A stretch of DNA of 64,000 nucleotides from Carboxylicivirga mesophila (lineage in GTDB: Bacteria > Bacteroidota > Bacteroidia > Bacteroidales > Marinilabiliaceae): NCBI RefSeq assembly GCF_018271975.1, contig NZ_JAGUCN010000002.1, forward strand, positions 62,001-126,000, given 5' to 3'. This document shows positions 27,516 to 35,986 of the stretch, in pieces. The position numbers were made by a program, and so were the translations under genes. Within the stretch, counting starts at the first letter, position 1; every line of letters starts with the position of its first letter. The notes beneath the pieces were generated by a model that was given only the letters and a program-made list of their open reading frames with translations, ran no database searches and was not told the origin of the DNA.

Positions 27516-28787
27516 ATGACCAAAAAGAAATTATTTATTCCCATTATTGCCGTTTTATTGCTAATTCCAGTTGTTTACCTGTTAGTTAACAGGTATAACC
27601 ATCCCGTATCGCCGGTGACGGAAGAGACTCTTGACTCATTGGAGGTAATTGAATTACCGGAACCTGATTTGTTGTATGGTTTACCGGTTGATTCATTCCA
27701 GATAGAAGAAAATACAGTGAAGCGTAATCAGTTTTTGGCTGATATCTTTCTGAAAGCAGGGGTTGATTATCCAACCATTCATACAATAGTAGAGAAAACA
27801 AAACCGGTATTTGATGTACGCAAGATAAAAGTGGGTAATCAATATCACCTGTTTTTTAGCCCTGATACATTAAAGCAACTCAGGCATTTTGTATATGCCA
27901 TTGATAATACCGATTACATGGTAGTTTCACTTGGTGATTCAATACATGCTTATCGGGATATTAAGGAAACCAGAAAGGAGCTTAAGGTAGCGTCCGGAGT
28001 CATTAATTCGTCCTTGTGGGTAACCATGACAGAGAATGATATCAATCCTTTGCTGGCCATTGAGTTGTCTGAAATATTTGCCTGGACGGTTGATTTCTTT
28101 GGTATTGAAAAGGGAGATAACTTTAAGGTGTATTACAATGAACTATATGTGGATAGTGTAAGTATTGGAATAGGAGAGATACAGGCAGCTGTTTTTCATC
28201 ATCGGGGTCGGGATTATTATGCATTCAACTATGAGGAGGATAGTGTAAAGCACTTTTTTGATGAAGAGGGGCAGAGTTTGCGCAAAGCCTTTTTGAAGGC
28301 CCCACTGAAGTTCTCACGCATTAGCAGTCGTTTTTCAAATAGTCGCCTGCATCCGGTGCTAAAAATCAGGCGGCCACACCATGGAATTGATTATGCTGCA
28401 CCAACCGGTACCCCAGTTTATGCTTTGGGTGATGGTCGGGTAATTGCCAGAGACTATCAAAAACGTGGTGGTGGTAATTACATTAAAATTAAGCACAACA
28501 GTGTTTATACGACAGTGTATATGCACTTACACGGATTTGCCAAAGGTATTAGCAAGGGTACACAGGTTCGTCAGGGGCAACTCATTGGTTATGTTGGTTC
28601 TACCGGATTGTCTACCGGGCCGCATCTTGATTTCAGAGTTTATAAAAATGGTCATCCGGTTGATCCTCTGAAAATTGATGCCCCTCCGGTTAATCCGGTT
28701 AAGGAAGAGCATATGCAAGACTATAAAAGTTATATTACACCGCTGAAGCTTAAGGTTGATGCGATCCCTTTGCCAGTATCGGAATAG
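27516..28787 (+). CDS. M23 family peptidoglycan metallopeptidase
   Basis: The 423-residue protein has an N-terminal membrane anchor (about residues 6-23), a helical and OapA/LysM-like middle, and a C-terminal LytM/M23 domain. The first zinc motif is HHGIDYAAPTGTPV (His-x3-Asp) and a catalytic His lies in YMHLHGF. At the last motif (GPHLDFRVYKNG) the usual His-x-His reads His-Leu-Asp, so the third zinc ligand is Asp rather than His. It should cut peptidoglycan cross-bridges in the periplasm, if the altered ligand still binds zinc. A strong terminator follows. Confidence 0.9.
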   Translation: MTKKKLFIPIIAVLLLIPVVYLLVNRYNHPVSPVTEETLDSLEVIELPEPDLLYGLPVDSFQIEENTVKRNQFLADIFLKAGVDYPTIHTIVEKTKPVFDVRKIKVGNQYHLFFSPDTLKQLRHFVYAIDNTDYMVVSLGDSIHAYRDIKETRKELKVASGVINSSLWVTMTENDINPLLAIELSEIFAWTVDFFGIEKGDNFKVYYNELYVDSVSIGIGEIQAAVFHHRGRDYYAFNYEEDSVKHFFDEEGQSLRKAFLKAPLKFSRISSRFSNSRLHPVLKIRRPHHGIDYAAPTGTPVYALGDGRVIARDYQKRGGGNYIKIKHNSVYTTVYMHLHGFAKGISKGTQVRQGQLIGYVGSTGLSTGPHLDFRVYKNGHPVDPLKIDAPPVNPVKEEHMQDYKSYITPLKLKVDAIPLPVSE

Positions 28788-28801
28788 AAGAGATATGAAT
28801 G

Positions 28802-28839
28802 AAACAAGAAAAGGAGCTTAACAGCTCCTTTTCTTGTTT
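28802..28839. terminator. Strong terminator with perfect 17-bp stem
   Basis: AAACAAGAAAAGGAGCT and AGCTCCTTTTCTTGTTT pair perfectly around TAAC. It lies between the converging M23 peptidase and purN genes and may serve both. Confidence 0.85.
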
Positions 28840-28917
28840 ATAATCAATTCAACTTTCATATGTTTTATTCACTGATTGAAATATTGATTCCCGGATAAAC
28901 TGAGGTTATAAGGTCTT

Positions 28918-29481
28918 TTAAATAAGTAGTTTCTCGATGGTCTTAGGGAAATATTCATATTCCAGTTGATGCACCTTTGAAGCCACTTCGTCAGACGTGT
29001 CACCAGCCAATACTTCACATTTGGCCTGACATATAATATTACCCTCATCGTATTTCTCATTGACATAGTGGATGGTAATACCCGATTCAGATTCGCCATT
29101 GGCCACCACCGCTTCATGCACACGCTGACCATACATCCCTTTGCCTCCATATTTAGGCAGAAGTGCCGGATGAATATTGATAATTTTATCAGGAAAGGCA
29201 TTTACATAGGCACCAGGTACCAGCCAAAGGAAGCCGGCGAGCACAATCAGATCGGGGTCAATCGCGCGTAAATCCTCTAAAACTAAGAGGTTTTGGGCGA
29301 ATTCTTTTCGACCAAATACCATGCAAGGGACTCCTTGTTGTTTACAACGTTCTATTACATAGGCATTTGGATTGTTTGTATAGACCTTGCTTATTTCGAC
29401 CTTACCGTTTTCTTTAAAATATTTAACAATGTTTTCCACATTTGATCCGGAGCCGGATGCAAAGAGAACTATCTTTTTCAT
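28918..29481 (-). CDS. purN: Phosphoribosylglycinamide formyltransferase
   Basis: The 187-residue formyltransferase carries the N-terminal GSGSNVENI nucleotide-binding loop and the catalytic set Asn102 and His104 (INIHPALLP) with Asp145 in NEKYDEGNII. It transfers a formyl group from 10-formyltetrahydrofolate to GAR in purine synthesis. The gene is divergent from acpP and separated from it by a 174-base region. Length and motif spacing match PurN. Confidence 0.96.
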   Translation of the reverse strand: MKKIVLFASGSGSNVENIVKYFKENGKVEISKVYTNNPNAYVIERCKQQGVPCMVFGRKEFAQNLLVLEDLRAIDPDLIVLAGFLWLVPGAYVNAFPDKIINIHPALLPKYGGKGMYGQRVHEAVVANGESESGITIHYVNEKYDEGNIICQAKCEVLAGDTSDEVASKVHQLEYEYFPKTIEKLLI

Positions 29482-29655
29482 TTTCTTGTATTTGCGCGTT
29501 TAAATAATAGCAAAAATCAGGAACAAAAATAGCCAAAAATGACCATGAAATGTTAATTTCTTTACACGAAGTTTGAATTATTATCCACAAATGTATTTCT
29601 TTGCAAAGTTGTTTAAGAACATTTTATTAGTATTAATTTAAAAAAACTTAGAGCT

Positions 29656-29892
29656 ATGTCAGACGTTGCATCAAGAGTAAAAGCAATTATCGTAGACAAG
29701 TTGGGAGTTGACGAGACTGAAGTTACACCAGAAGCTAGCTTCACTAACGACTTAGGAGCTGACTCACTTGACACTGTAGAATTAATTATGGAATTCGAAA
29801 AGGAATTCAACATTGCTATTCCAGATGATCAGGCTGAGAATATCGGTACAGTAGGTGATGCTGTTGCTTACATCGAAGAAAACGCAAAGTAA
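29656..29892 (+). CDS. acpP: Acyl carrier protein
   Basis: The 78-residue acidic four-helix protein carries the phosphopantetheine attachment motif [10 protein letters not shown] with Ser37. It shuttles acyl chains in type II fatty acid synthesis. It lies 28 bases ahead of fabF, the usual pairing, and the codon choice is typical of a highly expressed gene. Confidence 0.98.
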   Translation: MSDVASRVKAIIVDKLGVDETEVTPEASFTNDLGADSLDTVELIMEFEKEFNIAIPDDQAENIGTVGDAVAYIEENAK

Positions 29893-29920
29893 GAAAGAGT
29901 AGGATACGTTAAAAGTAGTT

Positions 29921-31168
29921 ATGGAGTTAAAAAGAGTAGTTGTTACGGGGCTGGGTGCCATTACCCCGCTGGGTAAGACTGTTGAAGAGACATGGACGAA
30001 CCTGGTTAATGGAGTAAGTGGTGCTGCACCTATTACTCAATTTGACGCCTCTAAATTCAAAACGCAATTTGCGTGTGAGGTAAAGAACTATGATCCGAAA
30101 GAGTATTTTGATCGTAAAGAAGTGCGCAAGCTCGATCTTTACGCTCAATATGCTATGATTGCAGCCGATCAGGCTATTGCTGATGCAAAGCTTGATGCCG
30201 ACGGGATTGACACTAACGAGGTTGGTGTAATCTGGGGCGCTGGAATCGGCGGATTGAAGACTTTCCTTGATGAAGTGTCAGGATTTGCTAAAGGGGATGG
30301 AACACCACGTTTGAGTCCTTTCTTTATTCCGAAAATGATTGCTGATATTGCTCCTGGGCATATTTCAATGAAATATGGTTTCCGTGGACCAAACTTCGGT
30401 ACAGTTTCGGCTTGTGCTTCATCAACTAACGCAATTGGCGATGCCTATAACTTAATCCGTTTAGGTAAAGCTAAAGCATTTGTAACAGGAGGTTCAGAAG
30501 CTGCTATTAATGAAGCCGGTGTTGGCGGATTTAATGCTATGCAAGCTTTGTCAACCCGTAATGATGATCCTAAAACTGCATCTCGTCCATTCGATAAGGA
30601 GCGTGATGGATTTGTGATGGGAGAAGGAGGTGCTTCTATTATTCTTGAAGAATATGAGCATGCCGTGGCCCGTGGTGCCAACATCTACTGTGAAATAGTA
30701 GGTGCAGGTATGACAGCCGACGCTCATCACTTAACAGCACCGCATCCTGAGGGATTGGGAGCAAAGAGGGTTATGGAAAATGCTTTAAAGGATAACAATA
30801 TTGATCCAACTGAAGTAGATTATATCAATGTACATGGTACATCTACGCCGTTAGGTGATATTGCTGAAACCAAAGCTATTAAAGAAGTTTTTGGTGAGCA
30901 TGCCTTTAAATTGAACATCAGTTCAACAAAATCCATGACCGGACACTTGCTTGGAGCAGCCGGGGCTGTAGAGTCTATGGCTTGTATCCTTGCCATTAAG
31001 AACGGTATTGTACCGCCAACCATTAACCACTTTGTAGATGATCCGGAAATTGACAATGCGCTGAATTTTACATTTGATAAGGCGCAGGAACGTACTGTTA
31101 AAGTGGCTTTATCCAATACATTTGGATTCGGTGGTCACAATGCATCTGTGGTATTTAAAGCATTGTAA
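29921..31168 (+). CDS. fabF: 3-oxoacyl-[acyl-carrier-protein] synthase II
   Basis: The 415-residue condensing enzyme has the active-site Cys165 (TVSACASSTNAIGDAY) and both catalytic His residues (VHGTSTPLGD and SMTGHLLGAAG), ending in the FGFGGHNASVVF motif. It elongates acyl-ACP with malonyl-ACP. It sits in the acpP-fabF-rnc order seen in many bacteria and its stop is six bases before the rnc start codon. Confidence 0.98.
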   Translation: MELKRVVVTGLGAITPLGKTVEETWTNLVNGVSGAAPITQFDASKFKTQFACEVKNYDPKEYFDRKEVRKLDLYAQYAMIAADQAIADAKLDADGIDTNEVGVIWGAGIGGLKTFLDEVSGFAKGDGTPRLSPFFIPKMIADIAPGHISMKYGFRGPNFGTVSACASSTNAIGDAYNLIRLGKAKAFVTGGSEAAINEAGVGGFNAMQALSTRNDDPKTASRPFDKERDGFVMGEGGASIILEEYEHAVARGANIYCEIVGAGMTADAHHLTAPHPEGLGAKRVMENALKDNNIDPTEVDYINVHGTSTPLGDIAETKAIKEVFGEHAFKLNISSTKSMTGHLLGAAGAVESMACILAIKNGIVPPTINHFVDDPEIDNALNFTFDKAQERTVKVALSNTFGFGGHNASVVFKAL

Positions 31169-31174
31169 AAAGCT

Positions 31175-31915
31175 GTGATTAAACCGCTTTTGCACATTAT
31201 AAAACTTTTCTCTCCAAGGAGGGAAAAGTTTTATAGTTTTATAAAGGATGCAACAGGTATAAAGCCTGATAATATTCAAATTTACCAACAGGCTTTTATC
31301 CATAAGTCCGCCATGAAAAAGGGGGGGGATAAGCGCTTTGTTAATAATGAACGCCTGGAGTTTTTAGGTGATGCAATGCTTGGAGCCATTGTTGCTGACC
31401 AGTTATACAAGCATTTCCCTACAAAAAACGAGGGATTTCTTACCAAAACCCGCTCTCGCATAGTTAATCGCAATCGTCTGAATAAAATCGCATTAAAAAT
31501 GGGATTAGGCAACTGGATTGATGCACAATCAAAAATTGATATTGCTCAAACCAGTATATTGGGTGATGCTTTAGAAGCATTGATTGGTGCAGTATATGTA
31601 GATAAGGGTTATAAGAATTGTGAAAAATTTATAGTTGAGCGTATAATTGATCGCTATATCGATCTGAAAGCGATTGCCAGAAAAGATAGTAATTACAAGT
31701 CGTTGCTGATTGAGCTTGGACAAAAGCATAAACGCAGTGTGCACTTTATTACCGAAGAAAAGCATCTGACTGACGCTATAGCACCCACTTTTATTTCTCG
31801 GGCTGCTGTAGATGGCGAAGTGATTGGTCAGGGGGAAGGCTTTTCCAAAAAAGAAGCTCAGCAAAATGCCGCTAAAATAGCTCTCAGAGTTTTACGGAAT
31901 AAGGATGCAAATTAA
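31175..31915 (+). CDS. rnc: Ribonuclease III
   Basis: The 246-residue enzyme carries the RNase III signature ERLEFLGDAMLG (residues 59-70), a second acidic site in SILGDALEALIGAVY, and a C-terminal double-stranded RNA-binding domain (GEGFSKKEAQQNAAKIAL). It cuts double-stranded RNA in rRNA maturation and mRNA decay. The start is a GTG at 31175; no later start keeps the conserved N-terminal helix (IKLFSPRREKFY). An 18-bp RNA hairpin is encoded inside codons 9-20, which suggests the transcript could be its own substrate. Confidence 0.95.
   Translation: MIKPLLHIIKLFSPRREKFYSFIKDATGIKPDNIQIYQQAFIHKSAMKKGGDKRFVNNERLEFLGDAMLGAIVADQLYKHFPTKNEGFLTKTRSRIVNRNRLNKIALKMGLGNWIDAQSKIDIAQTSILGDALEALIGAVYVDKGYKNCEKFIVERIIDRYIDLKAIARKDSNYKSLLIELGQKHKRSVHFITEEKHLTDAIAPTFISRAAVDGEVIGQGEGFSKKEAQQNAAKIALRVLRNKDAN
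31198..31235 (+). promoter_or_regulatory. Long stem-loop inside the start of rnc, candidate RNase III autoregulation site
   Basis: TATAAAACTTTTCTCTCC and GGAGGGAAAAGTTTTATA pair over 18 positions (one G-U) around a two-base AA turn. It lies within codons 8-21 of rnc. RNase III autoregulation by cutting a 5' hairpin is established in E. coli; here it is inferred. Confidence 0.55.
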
Positions 31916-31987
31916 GTGATTAGCATGCCATTAGAGAAAAGTGCTGTTAATTAATGTTAATTAGAGAGGATAATCCTTTTAGCCTGC

Positions 31988-31995
31988 TATTTTTG
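31988..31995 (+). promoter_or_regulatory. Bacteroidota -7 element immediately ahead of rprX
   Basis: TATTTTTG matches TAnnTTTG and ends five bases before the ATG, so the transcript may be leaderless or nearly so. Confidence 0.45.
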
Positions 31996-32000
31996 TTTCT

Positions 32001-33587
32001 ATGAGTAAAAAATTCATTCTTGGGCTAACTATAATAATGGCCATAGCATTGGTTGGAATCACATACATTCAGGCCATGTGGATTTTAAATGCTTCAAAGA
32101 TTGAAGAAGAGCAGTTTGATAAATCTGTCATGCAGGCACTGGATCAGGTGGTTCTGCGCTTAGAGAAGGACGAAGACATGCGGTTTGCCCGCAGTCCGCA
32201 GTTTTCATTTGATAACAGTAATGTACCAGCCAAGCTGCGCAGCGATAATAAATATTTTAAGGGAAAAGAAAAAATTGATAATGGTGTTGTTCAGGAAGAT
32301 ATCAGTATTCAGTTTAATCTAAATGCCTCTGGCGTATATAGTTTTTCTCAATATTTCAGAGACTCACTGGTGACTACTTTTCAAGGCAGGACCCAATATA
32401 TTAGCAGCGAACGGTCGGATCCGTTTACGGGAGCCATGAGTGCCATTCAAAATGAGTGGCGTCGTCGTTACAATAAGCAGCGTGAGGCACAGGAAAAAGC
32501 ATTACTGCAGGATGAACCAATAGAGAATCGTATTGATGTTTTTCGATTGGAACAATATATATTTCAGCATCTTGAGGAGAAAGGGATAGTGGTGCCGTTT
32601 GAGTTTGCTATCATTAATTCGAAAGCGCAAACAGTGCACCAAACCAAGAATTATGAAAAGCATAAGCCTTCTGATTTATATTCATCATTGTTATTCCCCA
32701 ATGACTATCATAAACAAGCCAATTATCTGAAGTTACATTTTCCAGAGAAGCCAAATCCAATTTTGGAATCTATGGGATTGGTGGTACCATCAGCCGCATT
32801 TACACTGATTGTTATTTTACTGTCTATTGTAACCATTATTATTATTGTAAGGCAAAAGCGATTGGATCAGATAAAGAACGACTTTATCAACAACATGACC
32901 CATGAGTTTAAAACCCCTATCTCAACCATATCGCTGGCATCGCAGATGTTAAAAGACGGCTCGGTGGCAAAAACGCCTAAGACTTTGCAACACATCTCAG
33001 GTGTGATACAAGATGAAAGTAAGCGATTGAGTTTTCAGGTGGAGAAAGTGCTGCAGATGGCTATCTTTGAGAAAGGAAAGTCTGGTCTTAAGCTTAAGCG
33101 ATTGGATGTAAATGACTTGATACATCATGTAACCAATAACTTCCGTATTAAGGTTGAGAATCAGCAAGGTAAAATATTTGAACGGCTGGAAGCAAAAAAC
33201 AGCATTATTACCGTAGATGAGGTGCATTTTACAAATGTTATTTATAACTTGCTCGACAATGCCGTTAAATACAGGAAAGGGGCTCCTGTGCTTTATGTAA
33301 AAACATGGAACAAAAACAATGGAATCGTTATTTCTGTTAAAGATAATGGCATGGGGATATCAAAGGATAACCTCAAACGAATATTTGAAAAATTTTATCG
33401 TGTTCCAACGGGTAATGTGCATAATGTAAAAGGCTTTGGATTAGGTCTTGCATATGTGAAAAAAATCATTGATGACCATGGTGGTCAGATTTCCGTTGAG
33501 AGCGAAATAGAAGTTGGCACAAAATTTGACATTTTCCTACCTCTAAAAAACACAAAAGAATGGAAAAAGAATATAAAATCCTCCTAA
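32001..33587 (+). CDS. rprX: RprX-like membrane sensor histidine kinase
   Basis: The 528-residue kinase has an N-terminal membrane helix (about residues 5-28), a periplasmic sensor region of about 230 residues and a second membrane helix (PSAAFTLIVILLSIVTIIIIV). It then has an H-box (MTHEFKTPISTI) and an ATPase domain with N-box (NLLDNAVKY), G1 (VKDNGMGI) and G2 (GFGLGLAYVKKI). Its response regulator overlaps its end by 28 bases, and that regulator closely resembles RprY of Bacteroidota, so this should be RprX. The stimulus it senses is not known from sequence. Confidence 0.88.
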   Translation: MSKKFILGLTIIMAIALVGITYIQAMWILNASKIEEEQFDKSVMQALDQVVLRLEKDEDMRFARSPQFSFDNSNVPAKLRSDNKYFKGKEKIDNGVVQEDISIQFNLNASGVYSFSQYFRDSLVTTFQGRTQYISSERSDPFTGAMSAIQNEWRRRYNKQREAQEKALLQDEPIENRIDVFRLEQYIFQHLEEKGIVVPFEFAIINSKAQTVHQTKNYEKHKPSDLYSSLLFPNDYHKQANYLKLHFPEKPNPILESMGLVVPSAAFTLIVILLSIVTIIIIVRQKRLDQIKNDFINNMTHEFKTPISTISLASQMLKDGSVAKTPKTLQHISGVIQDESKRLSFQVEKVLQMAIFEKGKSGLKLKRLDVNDLIHHVTNNFRIKVENQQGKIFERLEAKNSIITVDEVHFTNVIYNLLDNAVKYRKGAPVLYVKTWNKNNGIVISVKDNGMGISKDNLKRIFEKFYRVPTGNVHNVKGFGLGLAYVKKIIDDHGGQISVESEIEVGTKFDIFLPLKNTKEWKKNIKSS

Positions 33588-34243
33588 CCGAAGATGATGA
33601 GAATCTAGGTATGTTGCTTCGCGAATATTTAGAAGCAAAAGGTTTGAAGACTGATTTATTACCTGATGGCGAAGAAGGCTATAAAGCGTTTATGGCTAAC
33701 AAATACGATATCTGTATTCTGGATGTTATGATGCCTAAAAAAGATGGGTTTTCATTGGCTAAAGATATCAGAATGGTAAACACTGAAGTGCCAATTATCT
33801 TCTTGACTGCTAAGTCGTTAAAGGAAGATATCTTTCAGGGTTTTAAGATAGGGGCCGATGATTATCTGACCAAGCCTTTCAGCATGGAAGAATTATTGTT
33901 CCGTATTGAAGCTATCTTACGCCGTACCAAGGGGGGGAATACAGCCCAAGAGTTCTATCAACTTGGAAAATATAAGTTTGATACTCAGAAGCAGCAGCTG
34001 ATTGAAGGTGAGAATACCATCAAACTGACAACTAAAGAGTCGGAATTGCTCAAGCTATTATGTACCAACGCGAACAAAGTATTAGAGCGTAATTTTGCTT
34101 TGAAAACCATTTGGGTAGATGATAACTACTTCAATGCGCGTAGTATGGACGTTTACATCACGAAGCTAAGAAAGCATCTTAAAGATGAGCCAAGTGTTGA
34201 AATTATTAATGTACATGGTAAGGGCTATAAGCTTGTAATGTAA
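33560..34243 (+). CDS. rprY: RprY-like OmpR-family response regulator
   Basis: The 227-residue regulator has a receiver domain with acidic pocket EDDE (11-14), Asp55 (CILDVMMPKKDG) and Lys in DDYLTKPFS, followed by an OmpR/PhoB winged-helix DNA-binding domain (LTTKESELLKLL ... ARSMDVYITKLRKHL). The blocks LREYLEAKG and TAKSLKEDIFQGFKIGADDY match my memory of RprY from Porphyromonas and Bacteroides. The gene overlaps rprX by 28 bases, so the pair is co-translated. A terminator follows. Confidence 0.9.
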   Translation: MEKEYKILLTEDDENLGMLLREYLEAKGLKTDLLPDGEEGYKAFMANKYDICILDVMMPKKDGFSLAKDIRMVNTEVPIIFLTAKSLKEDIFQGFKIGADDYLTKPFSMEELLFRIEAILRRTKGGNTAQEFYQLGKYKFDTQKQQLIEGENTIKLTTKESELLKLLCTNANKVLERNFALKTIWVDDNYFNARSMDVYITKLRKHLKDEPSVEIINVHGKGYKLVM

Positions 34244-34272
34244 CAGATACACATTTCGATAAGATATGACAC

Positions 34273-34301
34273 CGTCTGGCCATTGGTCAGGCGTTTTTTT
34301 T
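34273..34301 (+). terminator. Rho-independent terminator after rprY
   Basis: CGTCTGGCC pairs with GGTCAGGCG around ATT, followed by eight T. Confidence 0.85.
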
Positions 34302-34338
34302 GTCAGATTTAGTAACTTGGCAATGCAATTGTTAAATT

Positions 34339-35325
34339 ATGGACAAGTTCAGAACAGAAATTACGATTGAACAGGCAGATGAGTTAATCAGCTATGATTC
34401 CAGGCTATTGTTTATGGGTAGCTGCTTTGCTTCCAATATCGGTAGTTACTTTACCTCCAATGGTCTGAATGCCTTGGTTAATCCATTTGGAGTATTGTAC
34501 AATCCGTTTTCGATTGCCAGGTCCTTAGAGCGTATGATCAGACGTCAATCGTTTACCGACGATGATATACTGTTGCATAATGGCGCTCATCATACCTTCT
34601 ATCATCATAGCCAGTTTAACCATGTTGATAAGGAAAAATTTCTCGATGCGATTAATACATCATTAACGACCAGTGCGGCTTTTCTGGAGCAGGCAGATAT
34701 GTTAATTATCACATTTGGTACTTCGTGGGTGTATCAACACAATGAGCTTGGTATGGTGGTGTCGAACTGCCATAAATATCCGGCTCGTGATTTTACCCGT
34801 TATCGCTTATCGGTAGCCGACATAGTGAGCCGTTACCGCCAGCTGTTAACCACTATTCGTGAGTGCAACCCTAATTTGCGAGTAATTTTTACGGTTAGTC
34901 CTGTACGACATTGGAAAGATGGGGCACATGGCAATCAGCTAAGTAAAGCCACATTGCTATTGGCCATTGAGCAGCTCATACAGGAGTGTGATTTTGCTAC
35001 TTATTTTCCTGCCTATGAATTACTGCTGGATGATTTACGTGACTATCGCTTTTTTGCTGATGATATGCTACACCCTTCCGACAAGGCAGTTGAATATATC
35101 CGGGAGAAATTTATTGAATCGCAATTTGACGCTGAGGCAAAAAGTGTGTTAGCTCAATTGTCTAAACTTATTCAGGCCGCTAAACATCGCCCTTTTAATC
35201 AAAGCTCTGGAGCTCATCAAACTTTTGTAAGAAATCATATTAAAAAGGTGGAGGATTTTCAGGCTAAATATCCGGCTTTGGAACTTTCACGAATACAGGA
35301 GAGCTTCAAAGAACAAATGATATAA
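34339..35325 (+). CDS. GSCFA domain protein
   Basis: The 328-residue protein has the eponymous motif MGSCFASNIG (residues 26-35), followed by PFGVLYNPFSIARSLE and, further on, HYHHSQF-type and PVRHWKDGAHGNQLSK blocks. Near the C-terminus is DDMLHPSDKAVEYI. The GSCFA family is related to SGNH hydrolases: the Ser after Gly and the late Asp-x2-His pair fit a hydrolase triad. Substrate is unknown. It is a single gene between two terminators. Confidence 0.9.
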   Translation: MDKFRTEITIEQADELISYDSRLLFMGSCFASNIGSYFTSNGLNALVNPFGVLYNPFSIARSLERMIRRQSFTDDDILLHNGAHHTFYHHSQFNHVDKEKFLDAINTSLTTSAAFLEQADMLIITFGTSWVYQHNELGMVVSNCHKYPARDFTRYRLSVADIVSRYRQLLTTIRECNPNLRVIFTVSPVRHWKDGAHGNQLSKATLLLAIEQLIQECDFATYFPAYELLLDDLRDYRFFADDMLHPSDKAVEYIREKFIESQFDAEAKSVLAQLSKLIQAAKHRPFNQSSGAHQTFVRNHIKKVEDFQAKYPALELSRIQESFKEQMI

Positions 35326-35353
35326 AAAAAAGCGACCTTTTGGCCGCTTTTTT
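35324..35353. terminator. Bidirectional terminator between the GSCFA gene and gcvH
   Basis: AAAAAAGCGACC pairs with GGCCGCTTTTTT (one mismatch) around TTTT, with A- and T-runs on either side. Confidence 0.8.
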
Positions 35354-35372
35354 GTTCGTATAAAGGTTGTGA

Positions 35373-35750
35373 TTAACCAATAACTTCTTTGTATTGCTCA
35401 GCTGTAAGTAAGTCATCTAATTCAGCAGTGTCAGCAATTTGTACTTTAATCATCCAACCGCCGCCAAAAGGCTCTTTGTTAACAAGGTCTGGCTGGTCTT
35501 CCAACTCTGGGTTAACCTCTATTACTTTACCAGTAATTGGCATGTACAGGTCAGAAACAGTTTTTACAGCTTCGATAGTACCAAATACTTCTTCTTTATC
35601 CAGTTCTTCGTCTTCAGTTTCTATTTCAACAAAAACGATATCGCCCAACTCTCCTTGAGCAAATTCTGTAATACCAATGGTTGCTGTATCACCATCAATT
35701 AGAACCCATTCGTGGTCCTTTGTATACTTTAGATTTTCAGGTACATTCAT
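35373..35750 (-). CDS. gcvH: Glycine cleavage system H protein
   Basis: The 125-residue protein matches the H protein of the glycine cleavage system, which carries a lipoyl arm between the P, T and L proteins. The lipoylation site is Lys63 in FGTIEAVKTVSDLYMP, and the flanking turns (GITEFAQGELGDIVFVE, NPELEDQPDLVNKEPFGGGW) are typical. The other gcv genes are not nearby. Position beside sprA is, as far as I recall, shared by other Bacteroidota. Confidence 0.97.
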   Translation of the reverse strand: MNVPENLKYTKDHEWVLIDGDTATIGITEFAQGELGDIVFVEIETEDEELDKEEVFGTIEAVKTVSDLYMPITGKVIEVNPELEDQPDLVNKEPFGGGWMIKVQIADTAELDDLLTAEQYKEVIG

Positions 35751-35986
35751 GATTGAACGATTTATTTTATTTACGATGATTCAAATGTAAAGAATTTATT
35801 AAAATAATTCTATGACTTGTAAGCGAAGACGATTTCTGTAATCTTTCTTTTTGTGTAATAAAGTCCACTATATCAATGTGTAACAAAAGTAGGTGCGAAC
35901 AAAACCCTAATAAAAATCATAAATAAAAGTGTGAACAAAAAAGCAATTCAACTGATGGCGCTTTGGGGATTGTTAATTATCCAACT

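Noticed and set aside
28869-29201. 110-codon minus-strand open frame
   Set aside because: It is an alternative frame of purN, whose motifs are complete in the main frame.
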